DNA of 10,751 nt from JBHIET01 sp046760785 (GCA_046760785.1 JBHIET010000098.1:1-10751), one strand, 5' to 3'. Shown: positions 1 through 6,599, counted from the first letter of the stretch. Notes: generated by a model not told the origin, from the sequence alone. Made by a program: numbers and translations.

Positions 1-52
1 CAGGACGACTGGCCTGATTTAGCTGCTAGCGGAGTGCGAAATCTAGGCTTAG
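1..52. repeat. Left end repeat, inverted copy of the right end
   Basis: These 52 bases are the exact reverse complement of 10699-10750; identity stops abruptly at position 53. The copy sits at the window edge and presumably continues outside it. Read on the minus strand it corresponds to the inner part of the group II intron-like sequence seen at the right end, but without the roughly 260 bases that precede it there. A 5'-truncated intron copy would look like this, because incomplete target-primed reverse transcription leaves 5'-truncated insertions. The element identity is inference; the inverted repeat itself is seen directly. Confidence 0.95.
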
Positions 53-214
53 ACAAGAACGTTGGAACAATGGGTGAGCCGCATTTGACATGCTGTGTAG
101 AATGTGGTATTACTCAAATGGATCGGGTGGGCCCGACCGAATCCCCGGCACACCACCGGGGTGATGGCGGGCCTTCGAGGCCGCAAGGCTGCACCCGACC
201 GTTTCTTTTTGGGC
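53..214. other. Hairpin-rich non-coding stretch beside the left repeat
   Basis: No convincing gene is present. Three perfect small hairpins lie close together: TCGGG/CCCGA at 123-136, CCCCGG/CCGGGG at 143-161 with a 7-base loop, and GGCC-TTCGA-GGCC near 170-182. On the minus strand they lie downstream of the gene ending at 215, so they could stop transcription, but there is no clear U-tract after a stem. They may equally be part of a structured RNA or the remains of a mobile element joined to the end repeat. Confidence 0.4.
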
Positions 215-660
215 TCAGCAAACCTCTAACAGTTCCTCCACCGTCGGCGTCTTGTCTGCTCTGGCCTGCCGCCGTGTCAGCCGGATAGCCGCCCGATGAG
301 CAGGCGACTTCTTCCCAATGCGAGCGATCCGGATGTCATCCCCGGCAAACTCGACTCCCAGGGCGCGAATCCTATCGAGCAGCAAGGACTTGATCACCGC
401 CTCATAGCCGGTGTATTCCTCATCTATCGTCAAGGACCTAACCTCAGTCAGATGACCCTGGATAGCCAACAGGATGGCCCCTACGAACATGTGGATATGA
501 CCAACTTGGGCTTCACACCCCGGTCACGAAGCACCCTCCGAACATCCCGCTTGACCTTTGCCGTGATTCTCACCGTAACTGTAAACCCATCTGAAGCAGC
601 AACCGTCGTGTCACCGGACATCTCTATCCGGCCGCTTTGATCGATTTCGATGTTTGACAC
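215..660 (-). pseudogene. Frameshifted conserved-looking hypothetical protein (about 150 aa if repaired)
   Basis: Two minus-strand reading frames join into one plausible protein. The first part starts at the GTG at 658-660, the only start available because an in-frame TGA lies just upstream. It reads MSNIEIDQSGRIEMSGDT... through a basic stretch (KVKRDVRRVLRDRG) to a stop at 481-483. The second part, starting at the ATG at 488-490 in another frame, gives GAILLAIQG, then DEEYTGYEAVIKSLLL, then RIGKKSPAHRAA and a C-terminal TVEELLEVC. The fragments overlap by 10 bases and a one-base change near 491-502 would restore a single frame. No Shine-Dalgarno sequence precedes the second ATG and no slippery heptamer is visible, so a broken gene or sequence error is more likely than recoding or two coupled genes. 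I do not recognise the family. The acidic-aromatic and GKKSPAH segments look conserved rather than random. Confidence 0.6.
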
Positions 661-787
661 TTCTCATCCCCAGGTACCACCAGCATAAGAACCTGCCAAC
701 GTGGAGACCCACCAATGCTCCACCGGCACGCCTAGCAGTTCCGCCCCGATGCGCCGTCGTCGGTGCGGGCGGCCAGCGCCTCGTGCA

Positions 788-807
788 AATTGCGAATTAC
801 GAATTAC
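788..807. repeat. GAATTAC tandem mini-repeat
   Basis: Two adjacent GAATTAC units (794-800 and 801-807) follow AATTGC. AT-rich ATTCGTAATTCGTAATT-type strings of this kind occur as dispersed intergenic repeats in Chloroflexota and other environmental genomes. That is general knowledge; no search was run. Confidence 0.55.
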
Positions 808-873
808 CCGTTCTGTCGCCTCGCGGCAACTCTCGTCCTCCACCCCGGCCCCTGCCCTGAGCTCTATCGCTTG

Positions 874-893
874 CACTGAGCTTGTCGAAGTGA
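874..893. repeat. REP-like dispersed repeat, copy 1
   Basis: CACTGAGCTTGTCGAAGTG has CACT/AGTG ends (874-877 and 889-892) that can form a short stem. Its reverse complement closely matches the element at 10575-10599 (shared core TTCGACA-GCTCAG). The TTCGACAAGCTCAGTG type is a frequent intergenic mini-repeat in environmental bacterial genomes. Confidence 0.7.
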
Positions 894-918
894 AGGGTCC
901 TCCAGCACAGTGCACACC

Positions 919-976
919 TCTCTCCTTGGCTCCCTATCCCCTTGTCTCCGCGCCTCTTACTGACCCGTCTCCCCTT
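919..976. repeat. Polypyrimidine/polypurine tract, copy 1
   Basis: On the minus strand this is a G/A-rich string with words such as GACAAGGGGA and GATAGGGAG. It spans the stop codon of the TPR gene, so the last residues (EGETGQ) are encoded by it. It resembles the tracts at 4381-4442 and 4944-5006. Confidence 0.55.
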
Positions 977-1973
977 CCGCCCACTCATCGTAGAGCATAC
1001 CGATCCGCAGATACGCCTGCGCATACCCCGGCTCCACCTCCAGCACCTGCCGGTAGGCCGCCTCCGCCCGTTCCAGGTCACCTCGCCGGTGGTAGAGTTC
1101 AGCCAGATAGAATATAATGTCCGCGTCCTCCGGCCACCGCCCCAGCAGCGTCTGCAACACCCGTTCCGTCATCGAGCCAGACACGCCATCGGCGGATTGC
1201 TCAACCTGATGTGAGACCACGTTGAGCAGCGTCTCCCGCTCCCACACCCCATCATCCACCAGCCCGACCATCGCCCGCCCCTGATACTCCGCCAGCCGAG
1301 AGTCCAGCGGGACGGTTACGCTCTGCAGGTCGAAGTGCCGCAGCCGCTCCTCGTACTCGGCGGCGTGTTCCTCGTCCCCCATGTCGCGGTGTATCTGAGT
1401 CAACCGATAGAGCGCGTATAAGTTGCCAGGGTCCACGATTGCCACCTTGCGCCACAGATCAATGGCCACATCGCCACTGCCCGCTTGCACCCTCGCGTCG
1501 GCCAGCTTGAGGTAGTTGACCGCCAGTGGAACACCCCGCGAGCCAACGCCACCTTTCTCGTAGGCCTCGATCGCGGCCTCGGTCTGTCCCAGCGAGTCGT
1601 ACACGTCCCCCAATTCCAGGTACAGGAGTGGGTTATCCGGCCGCACCTCTAGCGCCTGCTGAAGCATCTCCAGCGCGGTCTCGGGCTGCCCCTGCGTGAT
1701 GTAGACCCGCACCAGCAGCCGCATCGCCTGCACGTTGCGCGGGTCCCAACGGATCGCCTGGTGCAGGTGGGCTACCCCGGCCTGAAGCCTCTCTGCATCC
1801 ACAACCTGCTCCGGAGCGAGGCGGTCGGGGAACACCGGCTCCAGGGCCGCCTCCAGCGCCTGCCCTCCCGCCTCCAGGTGGTAGAAGGAAAGCGCGTACG
1901 GCCCCAGCCAGGCCCCCAGCGCCAGTGCTAGCACTAGCGCTACGAGTATCTTGTACCAATAACGGCCCTTCAC
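957..1973 (-). CDS. Membrane-anchored tetratricopeptide-repeat protein
   Basis: The 338-residue protein has one N-terminal membrane segment (about residues 8-27, ILVALVLALALGAWLG) and a long helical remainder facing outside or the cytoplasm. TPR-type helix pairs are clear at about residues 66-135 (motifs such as HLHQAIRWDP, ALEMLQQALEVRPDNP and LYLELGDVYDSLGQTEAAIE) and near the C-terminus (ADIIFYLAELYHRRGDLERA, AYRQVLEVEPGYAQAYLRIG). TPRs bind other proteins, so this is probably a scaffold; no partner can be named. I chose the GTG at 1971-1973, with a GAAG element 8 bases upstream. The longer frame from a TTG at 2030 has no ribosome site and overlaps the 41-codon ORF upstream. The gene follows that ORF by 16 bases and is probably cotranscribed with the nucleotidyltransferase gene. 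The last codons lie in a polypurine repeat, so the C-terminus may have been altered by repeat insertion. Confidence 0.85.
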   Translation of the reverse strand: MKGRYWYKILVALVLALALGAWLGPYALSFYHLEAGGQALEAALEPVFPDRLAPEQVVDAERLQAGVAHLHQAIRWDPRNVQAMRLLVRVYITQGQPETALEMLQQALEVRPDNPLLYLELGDVYDSLGQTEAAIEAYEKGGVGSRGVPLAVNYLKLADARVQAGSGDVAIDLWRKVAIVDPGNLYALYRLTQIHRDMGDEEHAAEYEERLRHFDLQSVTVPLDSRLAEYQGRAMVGLVDDGVWERETLLNVVSHQVEQSADGVSGSMTERVLQTLLGRWPEDADIIFYLAELYHRRGDLERAEAAYRQVLEVEPGYAQAYLRIGMLYDEWAEGETGQ

Positions 1974-1989
1974 AGTTACGTCTTCAATC

Positions 1990-2115
1990 CTATTCGTCGG
2001 CGCGGGCCAGATGTTCCAGAAAGTCGGCAAAGGCCAACAGTTCTGCGCGCAACTTGGACCACAACGCCGGAAGCCCCGATAACAAGCCGGCCATCTTCTC
2101 GGGAGCCAGGTTCAC
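1990..2115 (-). CDS. 41-aa ORF overlapping the nucleotidyltransferase stop (GTGA)
   Basis: A GTG start overlaps the TGA of the upstream nucleotidyltransferase as GTGA, the classical arrangement for translational coupling, and the frame stays open for 41 codons to a TAG. The product starts MNLAPEKMAGLLSGLP and ends LLAFADFLEHLARADE: it is leucine-rich, probably two amphipathic helices, with no membrane segment. The C-terminal helix recalls the LxxEVLDFAEFL helix of short DUF2281-type antitoxin-like proteins, but this is only a resemblance. MNT nucleotidyltransferase genes often have a partner gene directly downstream (HEPN in the known toxin-antitoxin pairs). This ORF may be a minimal or truncated partner. 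It may also be chance, given the short length. Confidence 0.5.
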   Translation of the reverse strand: MNLAPEKMAGLLSGLPALWSKLRAELLAFADFLEHLARADE

Positions 2116-2498
2116 CGTTCCACTCCATAGCGTCGAATCGCCCGCGCTAGAGCATCGTCAGCCGCTTCAATCTCGACCAAATCAACGGGACGGTCAGCGA
2201 TAATCTCCTCAACCAGTCGCCAGGCCCGCCAGTAGTCTTTTGCATCCAGGCCCTCAACTGCCAGGTCAACGTCGGAATCCGATACGAACCAGGCCTCGTG
2301 AGCCAGCGAACCAAAGAGCACGACGCGCCGGACGGCAAAGCGGGCCTTCAACACAGCCACTGCATCACGGACGCGCCGTCGCAGCCGCTCGCGCTCGCGG
2401 CGCTCGGCCTCCGTCAAGATGGGGCGAGGCCGTCGTCGGCTAGACGTCCCAATATACCGCTTCCACTCATCTCGGCTCAACTCTAGAGCTGTGGGCAT
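2112..2498 (-). CDS. MNT-type minimal nucleotidyltransferase (possible antitoxin)
   Basis: The 128-residue protein contains the polymerase-beta-type nucleotidyltransferase signature. VVLFGS ends at G63-S64, SDSDVDLAVEG follows with metal-binding D76 and D78, and a third acidic position is D106 in PVDLVEIE. All three catalytic acids are present, so it should be active. MNT proteins in HEPN/MNT systems add AMP to their toxin partner; others are of unknown target. It differs from the shortest MNT proteins by an N-terminal extension of about 45 residues (TALELSRDEWKRYI, then Arg/Glu-rich helices). I chose the ATG at 2496-2498, which has GAGAGGA a few bases upstream, over an ATG 15 bases earlier with no ribosome site. 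It leads a probable operon with the GTGA-coupled ORF and the TPR gene. A decayed paralogue with the same N-terminus lies at 2998-3224. Confidence 0.85.
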   Translation of the reverse strand: MPTALELSRDEWKRYIGTSSRRRPRPILTEAERRERERLRRRVRDAVAVLKARFAVRRVVLFGSLAHEAWFVSDSDVDLAVEGLDAKDYWRAWRLVEEIIADRPVDLVEIEAADDALARAIRRYGVER

Positions 2499-2609
2499 CG
2501 CTTCCTCTCCCATTACATAACCATCAGAGCGAAAACAACCTCACACATTCCGTTTCACATTTCGCTCGTTAGGCCCTCCACCGTTCCCCGCCGGGCCTCG
2601 TCACATCGG

Positions 2610-2999
2610 TTATGCTTTGCGCGCTGCGGCTATCTCCCCGGCCAGATCCGCGCGCCGCTGTTCGATGAAACGAGGATATACAATTTCCAGCAGCATCTCT
2701 TGCTCTTCCAACGCCAATCACTCTGGGTGATGCAAGGGCAACCAGGATACCGGAAAATCAAACCCTCGTCTGCGGCTCTGAGAACGAATACGCCGCCGCC
2801 ACCCAGGCCACCCATCCACCAACGCGCGGTATCCCAGCAAGCGCACGATGTCGGGATAAGCCGCATACTCCAACAACCGCACGGTGGCCCAATCCCGATT
2901 GAGCCTGCCCAGTGTCACCTCTCCCGCCAGGATGGTGCGGAACTGGGCCTCGTCTATGTCGTGATCCCGGTCGCGGCGACCACTACTCCCTGGAATGTC
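2610..2999 (-). pseudogene. Decayed hypothetical gene with internal stop
   Basis: A minus-strand frame starting in DIPGSS reads DIDEAQFRTILAGEVTLGR, LNRDWATVRLLEYAAYPDIV, RLLGYRALVDGWPGWRRR and GFDFPVSWLPLHHPE. It meets a TGA at 2718-2720, and the same frame continues LALEEQEMLLEIVYPRF to IAAARKA and a TAA at 2610-2612. The amino-acid pattern is coherent and looks like a conserved protein, but I cannot name the family. There is no ATG, GTG or TTG that could start it without running into the preceding nucleotidyltransferase remnant. Its 5' end coincides with a 10-bp inverted repeat. It may be a former partner of the MNT paralogue upstream. The part after the TGA could also be a separate short ORF. 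Confidence 0.55.
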
Positions 3000-3031
3000 A
3001 AAATATCGGTAGCTCAACAGACCAGGGAGTA
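2984..3031. repeat. 10-bp perfect inverted repeat at the pseudogene junction
   Basis: TACTCCCTGG (2984-2993) and CCAGGGAGTA (3022-3031) are perfect inverted copies around 28 bases. The element sits exactly where the nucleotidyltransferase remnant loses its sequence and the next frame begins. It could be a recombination or inversion junction, a tiny insertion, or chance; there is no other copy in the window. Confidence 0.5.
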
Positions 3032-3224
3032 AACCAGACACGGCGTACCAAAGAACCAAAAACTACTACCCGGCTGGCGCCGAACTCTTCACGCAGCAGA
3101 GTGACCGCAGTGCGCGCCACCTCCCAGGCTCGTTCCCACCGCTCTGCTGCTTGTTCCTCATCCTCGCACGCGGCCGGTAAGCTAGCCACTGTTCAGGAGT
3201 TAAGGCCAATGCCGTCCTGGTCAT
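2998..3224 (-). pseudogene. Truncated, frameshifted MNT nucleotidyltransferase paralogue
   Basis: The ATG at 3222-3224 follows a GAGGAG ribosome site and starts MTRTALALTPEQWLAYRPR, which parallels the N-terminus of the intact gene at 2498 (TALELSRDEWKRYI). The frame is then lost near 3165-3175 and resumes as CEDEEQAAERWERAWEVA, TAVTLLREEFGASRVVVFGS and LVRRVWFTPWS. That is the GS half of the nucleotidyltransferase motif. The catalytic DxD part never follows: after TPWS the reading goes into an unrelated stretch and a TGA at 2998-3000, at a 10-bp inverted repeat. It starts 21 bases after the aminotransferase stop, so it would have been transcribed with the polysaccharide operon. Confidence 0.75.
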
Positions 3225-3245
3225 TTCTCCTCTTCGTTCTCGCTC

Positions 3246-4319
3246 CTACCCGCACAACTCGTTGACCGCAGCCACAACCGTCTCCAGGTCGGCGCTGCTC
3301 AGCGCGGGATGGACTGGGAGTGAAAGTACCTCCTCCGCCGCCCGCTCCGCCTCGGCAAAAGCCCCCTCGTACCCCATCTCCACATAGACCCGCTGCTTAT
3401 GCACCGGCAGCGGATAATAAACGCCCGTGCCGACCCCTCTCTCCCCGAGACCCTCCAGCACCTCGTCACGGTGACCGTCGCTCACGCGGACGGTGTACTG
3501 GTGGAACACGTGACGACATCCCTCCGGCACGGTGGGGGTCGTGACCCCTGCCAGGTGCTCGTTGAGGAAACGAGCATTGGCGATGCGGGCCTCGTTGAAC
3601 CGCTCCAGCTTCTGTAACTGTGCCAGGCCGATGGCAGCGTGCACATCGGTCATACGGAAATTGAAGCCCAATTCATCGTGGTAGTACCGCCGCCGCATCC
3701 CGTGTTGGCGGATGACCCGGCACCGCCCGGCAACTCCAGTGTCATCGGTGGTGATCATCCCTCCCTCAGCCGAGGTGATGTTCTTGGTGGGATAAAGCGA
3801 GAAGCAACCTGTCCCGAAACTCCCTGACCGCTTGCCGTGGTACTCTGCCCCGTGCGCCTGGCACGCATCTTCAATCACGACCAGATTATGTTCCCGCGCC
3901 AGCGCCATAATCGGCTCCATATCGCACACCAGGCCAAAGAGGTGCACCGGCATAATCGCTTTCGTGTGCGGTGTGATCGCAGCCTCGATCTGCACGGGGT
4001 CAATGTTGAAGGTGACCGGGTCAATGTCCACGAAGACCGGCTTGGCCCCCACATAGAGGACCGAGTTGGCCGAGGCGATGAATGTGAACGGCGTCGTGAT
4101 CACCTCGTCGCCCGGCCCGATACCGTGCGCCAGCAACGCCACGTGCAGAGCGGTCGTCCCGGAGGAGGTAGCTACCGCATACCGGACGCCGCACATCTCG
4201 GCGAAGGATTCCTCGAACGCCCTCACCCTCGGCCCCTGAGCCAGCATGCCGGAGTTCAGCACCTCCAGCACAGCCTGCTTCTCTTCTTCACCGATCAACG
4301 GTTTTGCAATCGGAATCAT
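3246..4319 (-). CDS. DegT/DnrJ/EryC1/StrS-family PLP sugar-nucleotide aminotransferase (WlbC/WbpE-like)
   Basis: The 357-residue protein has full family length and all hallmarks: SSGTTALHVAL at about 52-62 (phosphate-binding region), VVIEDACQAHGA with D151 that would contact the PLP nitrogen and Q154, and SLYPTKN with the Schiff-base lysine K179. The TEGG-like part is present as SAEGGM. Enzymes of this family move an amino group, usually from glutamate, to a keto sugar nucleotide in the cytoplasm. The adjacent WlbB-like acetyltransferase points to 3-amination of UDP-2-acetamido-2-deoxy-3-oxo-glucuronate. The family has many substrates, so the exact sugar is inference. The ATG overlaps the acetyltransferase stop as ATGA, indicating translational coupling. 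A dehydrogenase to make the 3-keto sugar is not in this window. Confidence 0.93.
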   Translation of the reverse strand: MIPIAKPLIGEEEKQAVLEVLNSGMLAQGPRVRAFEESFAEMCGVRYAVATSSGTTALHVALLAHGIGPGDEVITTPFTFIASANSVLYVGAKPVFVDIDPVTFNIDPVQIEAAITPHTKAIMPVHLFGLVCDMEPIMALAREHNLVVIEDACQAHGAEYHGKRSGSFGTGCFSLYPTKNITSAEGGMITTDDTGVAGRCRVIRQHGMRRRYYHDELGFNFRMTDVHAAIGLAQLQKLERFNEARIANARFLNEHLAGVTTPTVPEGCRHVFHQYTVRVSDGHRDEVLEGLGERGVGTGVYYPLPVHKQRVYVEMGYEGAFAEAERAAEEVLSLPVHPALSSADLETVVAAVNELCG

Positions 4320-4963
4320 CGTGCTTGCTTCCAGTCCGCTCTCCGCACTTCAACCTGCGCCCCGCACTTCGGGCACCGCAACACCACTCCCTCCCCCCGT
4401 CCCCTCCGCCCCTCTGCCCCCCTGCTCCCCTGCTCCTCGCTCAGCCGCTCGCCACACGGGCAGACGAAGCCGTGCAGCCGCGCCGGGTTCCCCCATGCCA
4501 GGCCGTAGTCAGGCACATCCCGCGTGACCGCCGATCCTGCTCCCACCATCGCCCACCGCCCGATGGTGATACCGCAGACGATGGTTGAGTTTGCGCCGAT
4601 AGCCGCTCCCTCCCGGACAAGCGTCTCGCCGAGCATCCAGCCGTCGGCCTCCTTGAGAGAACCATCCGGATTGACTGCACGGGGACGTTTGTCGTTGGTA
4701 AAGCAGACGTGAGGGCCGACAAACACACCATCTTCAATCGTGACGCCGTGATAGACCGAAACGTAGTTCTGAATCTTCACGTTGTCGCCGATCTGCACGT
4801 CGAAGTCAATGTAGGCTCCCTTGCCGACGATGCAATTGCGCCCCAGGTGCGCACCCTCACGGATCTGCACCTGATGCCAGATGGATGTGCCCTCACCGAT
4901 GTACGCTTCTGGCGAGACATCCGCAGTTGGGTGGATGCGAATACTCCCTTGTCCCCCTGTCAC
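4316..4963 (-). CDS. Left-handed beta-helix sugar-nucleotide N-acetyltransferase with C-terminal Cys-rich tail (WlbB/WbpD-like)
   Basis: The 215-residue protein begins IRIHPTADVSPEAYIGEGTS and runs through hexapeptide repeats (IGEGTS, LGRNCIVGKGAYI, IGDNVKIQNYVSVYHGVTI). Then come FTNDKRPRAVN, a signature of the WbpD/WlbB group, and IGANSTIVCGITIG, typical of trimeric acyl-CoA-dependent acetyltransferases. It would acetylate the 3-amino group made by the neighbouring aminotransferase. The C-terminus has CPCGE and CPKCGAQ, four cysteines resembling a zinc ribbon seen in some members. Between them lies a Gly/Arg/Glu linker (EEQGSRGAEGRRGRGEG) encoded by a polypurine repeat, so the ribbon may have been split by repeat expansion. 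The start is the GTG at 4961-4963, overlapping the Wzz-like gene's TGA as GTGA; the open frame further upstream only shadows that gene. Confidence 0.92.
   Translation of the reverse strand: MTGGQGSIRIHPTADVSPEAYIGEGTSIWHQVQIREGAHLGRNCIVGKGAYIDFDVQIGDNVKIQNYVSVYHGVTIEDGVFVGPHVCFTNDKRPRAVNPDGSLKEADGWMLGETLVREGAAIGANSTIVCGITIGRWAMVGAGSAVTRDVPDYGLAWGNPARLHGFVCPCGERLSEEQGSRGAEGRRGRGEGVVLRCPKCGAQVEVRRADWKQAR
4381..4442. repeat. Polypurine tract inside the acetyltransferase gene, copy 2
   Basis: On the minus strand this region repeats GAGCAGGGG-like and GGGGGAGGGAG words. It encodes the Gly/Arg/Glu linker between the two cysteine pairs of the acetyltransferase. It keeps the frame open and resembles the dispersed GGGAGCAGGGGAGCAG-type tracts seen in Chloroflexota and cyanobacteria. 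Confidence 0.6.
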
Positions 4964-5006
4964 CCTGTCCCCTCGCCTCCCTCTCTCCCAGTTCCCTCGT
5001 CTCCCC
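4944..5006. repeat. Polypurine tract across the Wzz/acetyltransferase junction, copy 3
   Basis: The minus strand is G/A-rich here, with GGGAGGCGAGGGGACAGG and GACAAGGGAG words. It encodes the last residues of the Wzz-like protein (GDEGTGREGGEGTG) and the first of the acetyltransferase (TGGQGS). It also supplies the purine-rich ribosome site of the latter. It shares words with the tract at 919-976. Confidence 0.6.
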
Positions 5007-6285
5007 GCCACCACTCCACGGCAAAGGCCCCGAACACGCCCAGCATCAGGCCCAGCATCCCTGCCACGGCGGTGTTGAGCAACTTGCGCGGGCTCACCGG
5101 CTTCTCCGGCACTGCGGCCTGACTGGCCAGCCGCACCTCGCCAGTCGTGTCCTGTGTCGCGATGCGTGCCTCCTCCACCTTGCGCGCCAGAGTCGTGTGG
5201 GTCTCCCGCGCTACATCCCGGGCGCGGGTCAGGCCATCCTCTTCCGTCTGTATCTCCTGCAGTTGCTGCTGCAAGGCCAGGATCTGTGGCTCCAATGCCG
5301 CCACATGCGTCTCGATCTCCTCCTCCCACGCCTCCAGGGTCAACACCAGCTCATCCAGGGAAGCCATCAACTCACCGACCGTCCGCTCCGAAGAGAGGAG
5401 GGCTGCGTCGGAGATCTGCAGTTGGATGGAAGAGCCTGCCTCTGATTCGGGCTGTAACCAGACAGAGAGCGCGCCCCCTCTTTCGTAATCCGCCGTCTGG
5501 GCAGGCCGCGAGGTCCGGATGCTGAAGGCCTGGATTTGCAATAGCAATGCCGCTAGATTGTCTCCTGGAGTCGCTGGCCCGTCCGTCGGTTGGCCGGCCA
5601 CGTGCGTCTGCAGCGCCCGAGCGTTACGCACGGCCCGCTCGATCTCCCGCTGTTCGACGAGGTAGTCCTGCAGGTCCTGCTGTGCCGACGCCAGTTGTGC
5701 CTCCAGGACCGCTCCTTGATTGCGGGCCTGAAACTCGATCAACGCCTGCTCGGCCGCCTCCAGTTCCGCCTGTGTCCGCTCCAACTGGTCTTCAAAGAAG
5801 CGCCCCTGATCCTCGCTGTGGGCACCGTAGATCTCGTTGGCGCGGGCCACGAACAACGCCGCCCAGGCATTGGCGACGCGCGCCGCCTCCTCCGGATCCT
5901 GCGAGCTGACTACCAACTGCACCATGCTGGGATCTGCCCCTGACTTTGCCTCCAATATCCCCCGCAGATCTTGAAGCGTCTCGACGCCCTCAGAAAGCAG
6001 GTTGGGGGAAGTGAGGAGCTCCTGGAGCAGATCATCACTGGTGGCTAGCTCGGGATACGCTTTGTAGGCCGGCTGGACGCTGTCCACCGTCTCAAAGCGA
6101 GGGTCGAACCGCATCACGTAGCGTGGCTCGGTAACCGCCGCCAGGGCCATGGCCTCGTAGATAGGGGAGATGAGGAAACTCACCGCGAACGCGGCCACTG
6201 CCGCCACTAGCGCCAGTCCCACGACCCATTTCCAGGAGCGAATCAATACTTCAACGTATACACGCAGGTCAATCTCTTCTTCCAC
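4960..6285 (-). CDS. Wzz-like polysaccharide co-polymerase / chain-length determinant
   Basis: The 441-residue protein has the layout of the Wzz family: a short cytoplasmic start (EEEIDLRVYVEVLIRSWKW), a first membrane helix at about residues 20-42, a long extracytoplasmic part rich in coiled coil (about 160-245 and 310-380), and a second helix at about 400-421. Just before the second helix comes a proline-rich PEKPVSPRK motif, typical of this family. The protein would control chain length or gate export of a surface polysaccharide. No tyrosine-kinase domain follows the second helix. The tail is only a Gly/Glu-rich string encoded by a polypurine repeat, so it is of the kinase-less type. The start is GTG at 6283-6285, with a strong GGAGGA five bases upstream. 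It is first in the operon, downstream of the consensus promoter at 6571-6599. Confidence 0.9.
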   Translation of the reverse strand: MEEEIDLRVYVEVLIRSWKWVVGLALVAAVAAFAVSFLISPIYEAMALAAVTEPRYVMRFDPRFETVDSVQPAYKAYPELATSDDLLQELLTSPNLLSEGVETLQDLRGILEAKSGADPSMVQLVVSSQDPEEAARVANAWAALFVARANEIYGAHSEDQGRFFEDQLERTQAELEAAEQALIEFQARNQGAVLEAQLASAQQDLQDYLVEQREIERAVRNARALQTHVAGQPTDGPATPGDNLAALLLQIQAFSIRTSRPAQTADYERGGALSVWLQPESEAGSSIQLQISDAALLSSERTVGELMASLDELVLTLEAWEEEIETHVAALEPQILALQQQLQEIQTEEDGLTRARDVARETHTTLARKVEEARIATQDTTGEVRLASQAAVPEKPVSPRKLLNTAVAGMLGLMLGVFGAFAVEWWRGDEGTGREGGEGTG

Positions 6286-6564
6286 TGTAATCCTCCGGTT
6301 CTATAATTGCGGGAGGGCTCTACACCACTCATATGCAACACGCCCAATACCCGTGGTAACGGCTCCTGCCACAGCCGCCCCGCCAACAGCCGCAAGCCCG
6401 GACAGCCTCAGAGCAGCACATGCCTGCCGCGCCAGACAGCCCTTAGTTCCTCACCCTGAACAGAAATGCAAAACGTGAAACGCAAGGATCATCACGCTTC
6501 ACGTTTCACATTGGCCCCTTTGTTTCACATCTTGCGTTCCATGTACACTCGAATCGCACAAGCG
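6286..6564 (-). other. Long (about 280 nt) leader of the polysaccharide operon
   Basis: This is the expected untranslated leader between the predicted start of transcription (about 6564) and the Wzz-like gene. It holds the large hairpin at 6471-6506. It also has an open minus-strand frame from 6450 to a TAG at 6301-6303, reading LRLSGLAAVGGAAVAGAV then EWCRALPQL. This is hydrophobic and glycine-rich like the end of a small membrane protein, but it has no good start. It may be a gene remnant. No known riboswitch was recognised. Confidence 0.45.
6471..6506. repeat. 12-bp stem hairpin (AAACGTGAAACG / CGCTTCACGTTT)
   Basis: AAACGTGAAACG (6471-6482) and CGCTTCACGTTT (6495-6506) pair at 11 of 12 positions around a 12-base loop. 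More TTTCAC words follow, near 6504-6536. ACGTTTCAC-type strings also occur at 2552-2566. It could be a dispersed REP-like element. In the minus-strand leader it would form a stable hairpin, but there is no U-tract, so it is not a standard terminator. Confidence 0.65.
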
Positions 6565-6570
6565 GGGCTG

Positions 6571-6599
6571 ATTATATAGGCACTATGTATCCCTGTCAA
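6571..6599 (-). promoter_or_regulatory. Consensus housekeeping promoter for the polysaccharide operon
   Basis: On the minus strand TTGACA (6594-6599) and TATAAT (6571-6576) are separated by exactly 17 bases, an exact match to the sigma-70/sigma-A consensus. Transcription would start near 6564 and run into the Wzz-like gene at 6285. A small inverted repeat, AAGTG/CACTT (6598-6613), touches the -35 element and could be an operator. Confidence 0.8.

Larger units (their letters stand above)
661..956. other. Gene-free gap with dispersed mini-repeats
   Basis: No coding frame here reads like a protein. The stretch holds a GAATTAC tandem pair, a REP-like copy and the start of a pyrimidine-rich tract, each listed separately. 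Between 664 and 790 the minus strand has fragments that look weakly protein-like, perhaps gene debris, but no start and no family could be assigned. Confidence 0.5.

Noticed and set aside
34..288. Plus-strand 84-codon ORF starting in the end repeat
   Set aside because: It is rich in Pro, Gly, His and Cys, runs through hairpins and overlaps the better minus-strand gene.
1974..2030. Longer TTG start for the TPR protein
   Set aside because: No ribosome site; it would overlap the 41-codon ORF and place the membrane helix too far from the start.
4964..5329. Long N-terminal extension of the acetyltransferase frame
   Set aside because: It is a shadow of the Wzz-like gene; the GTGA start at 4963 has a ribosome site and gives the normal family length.
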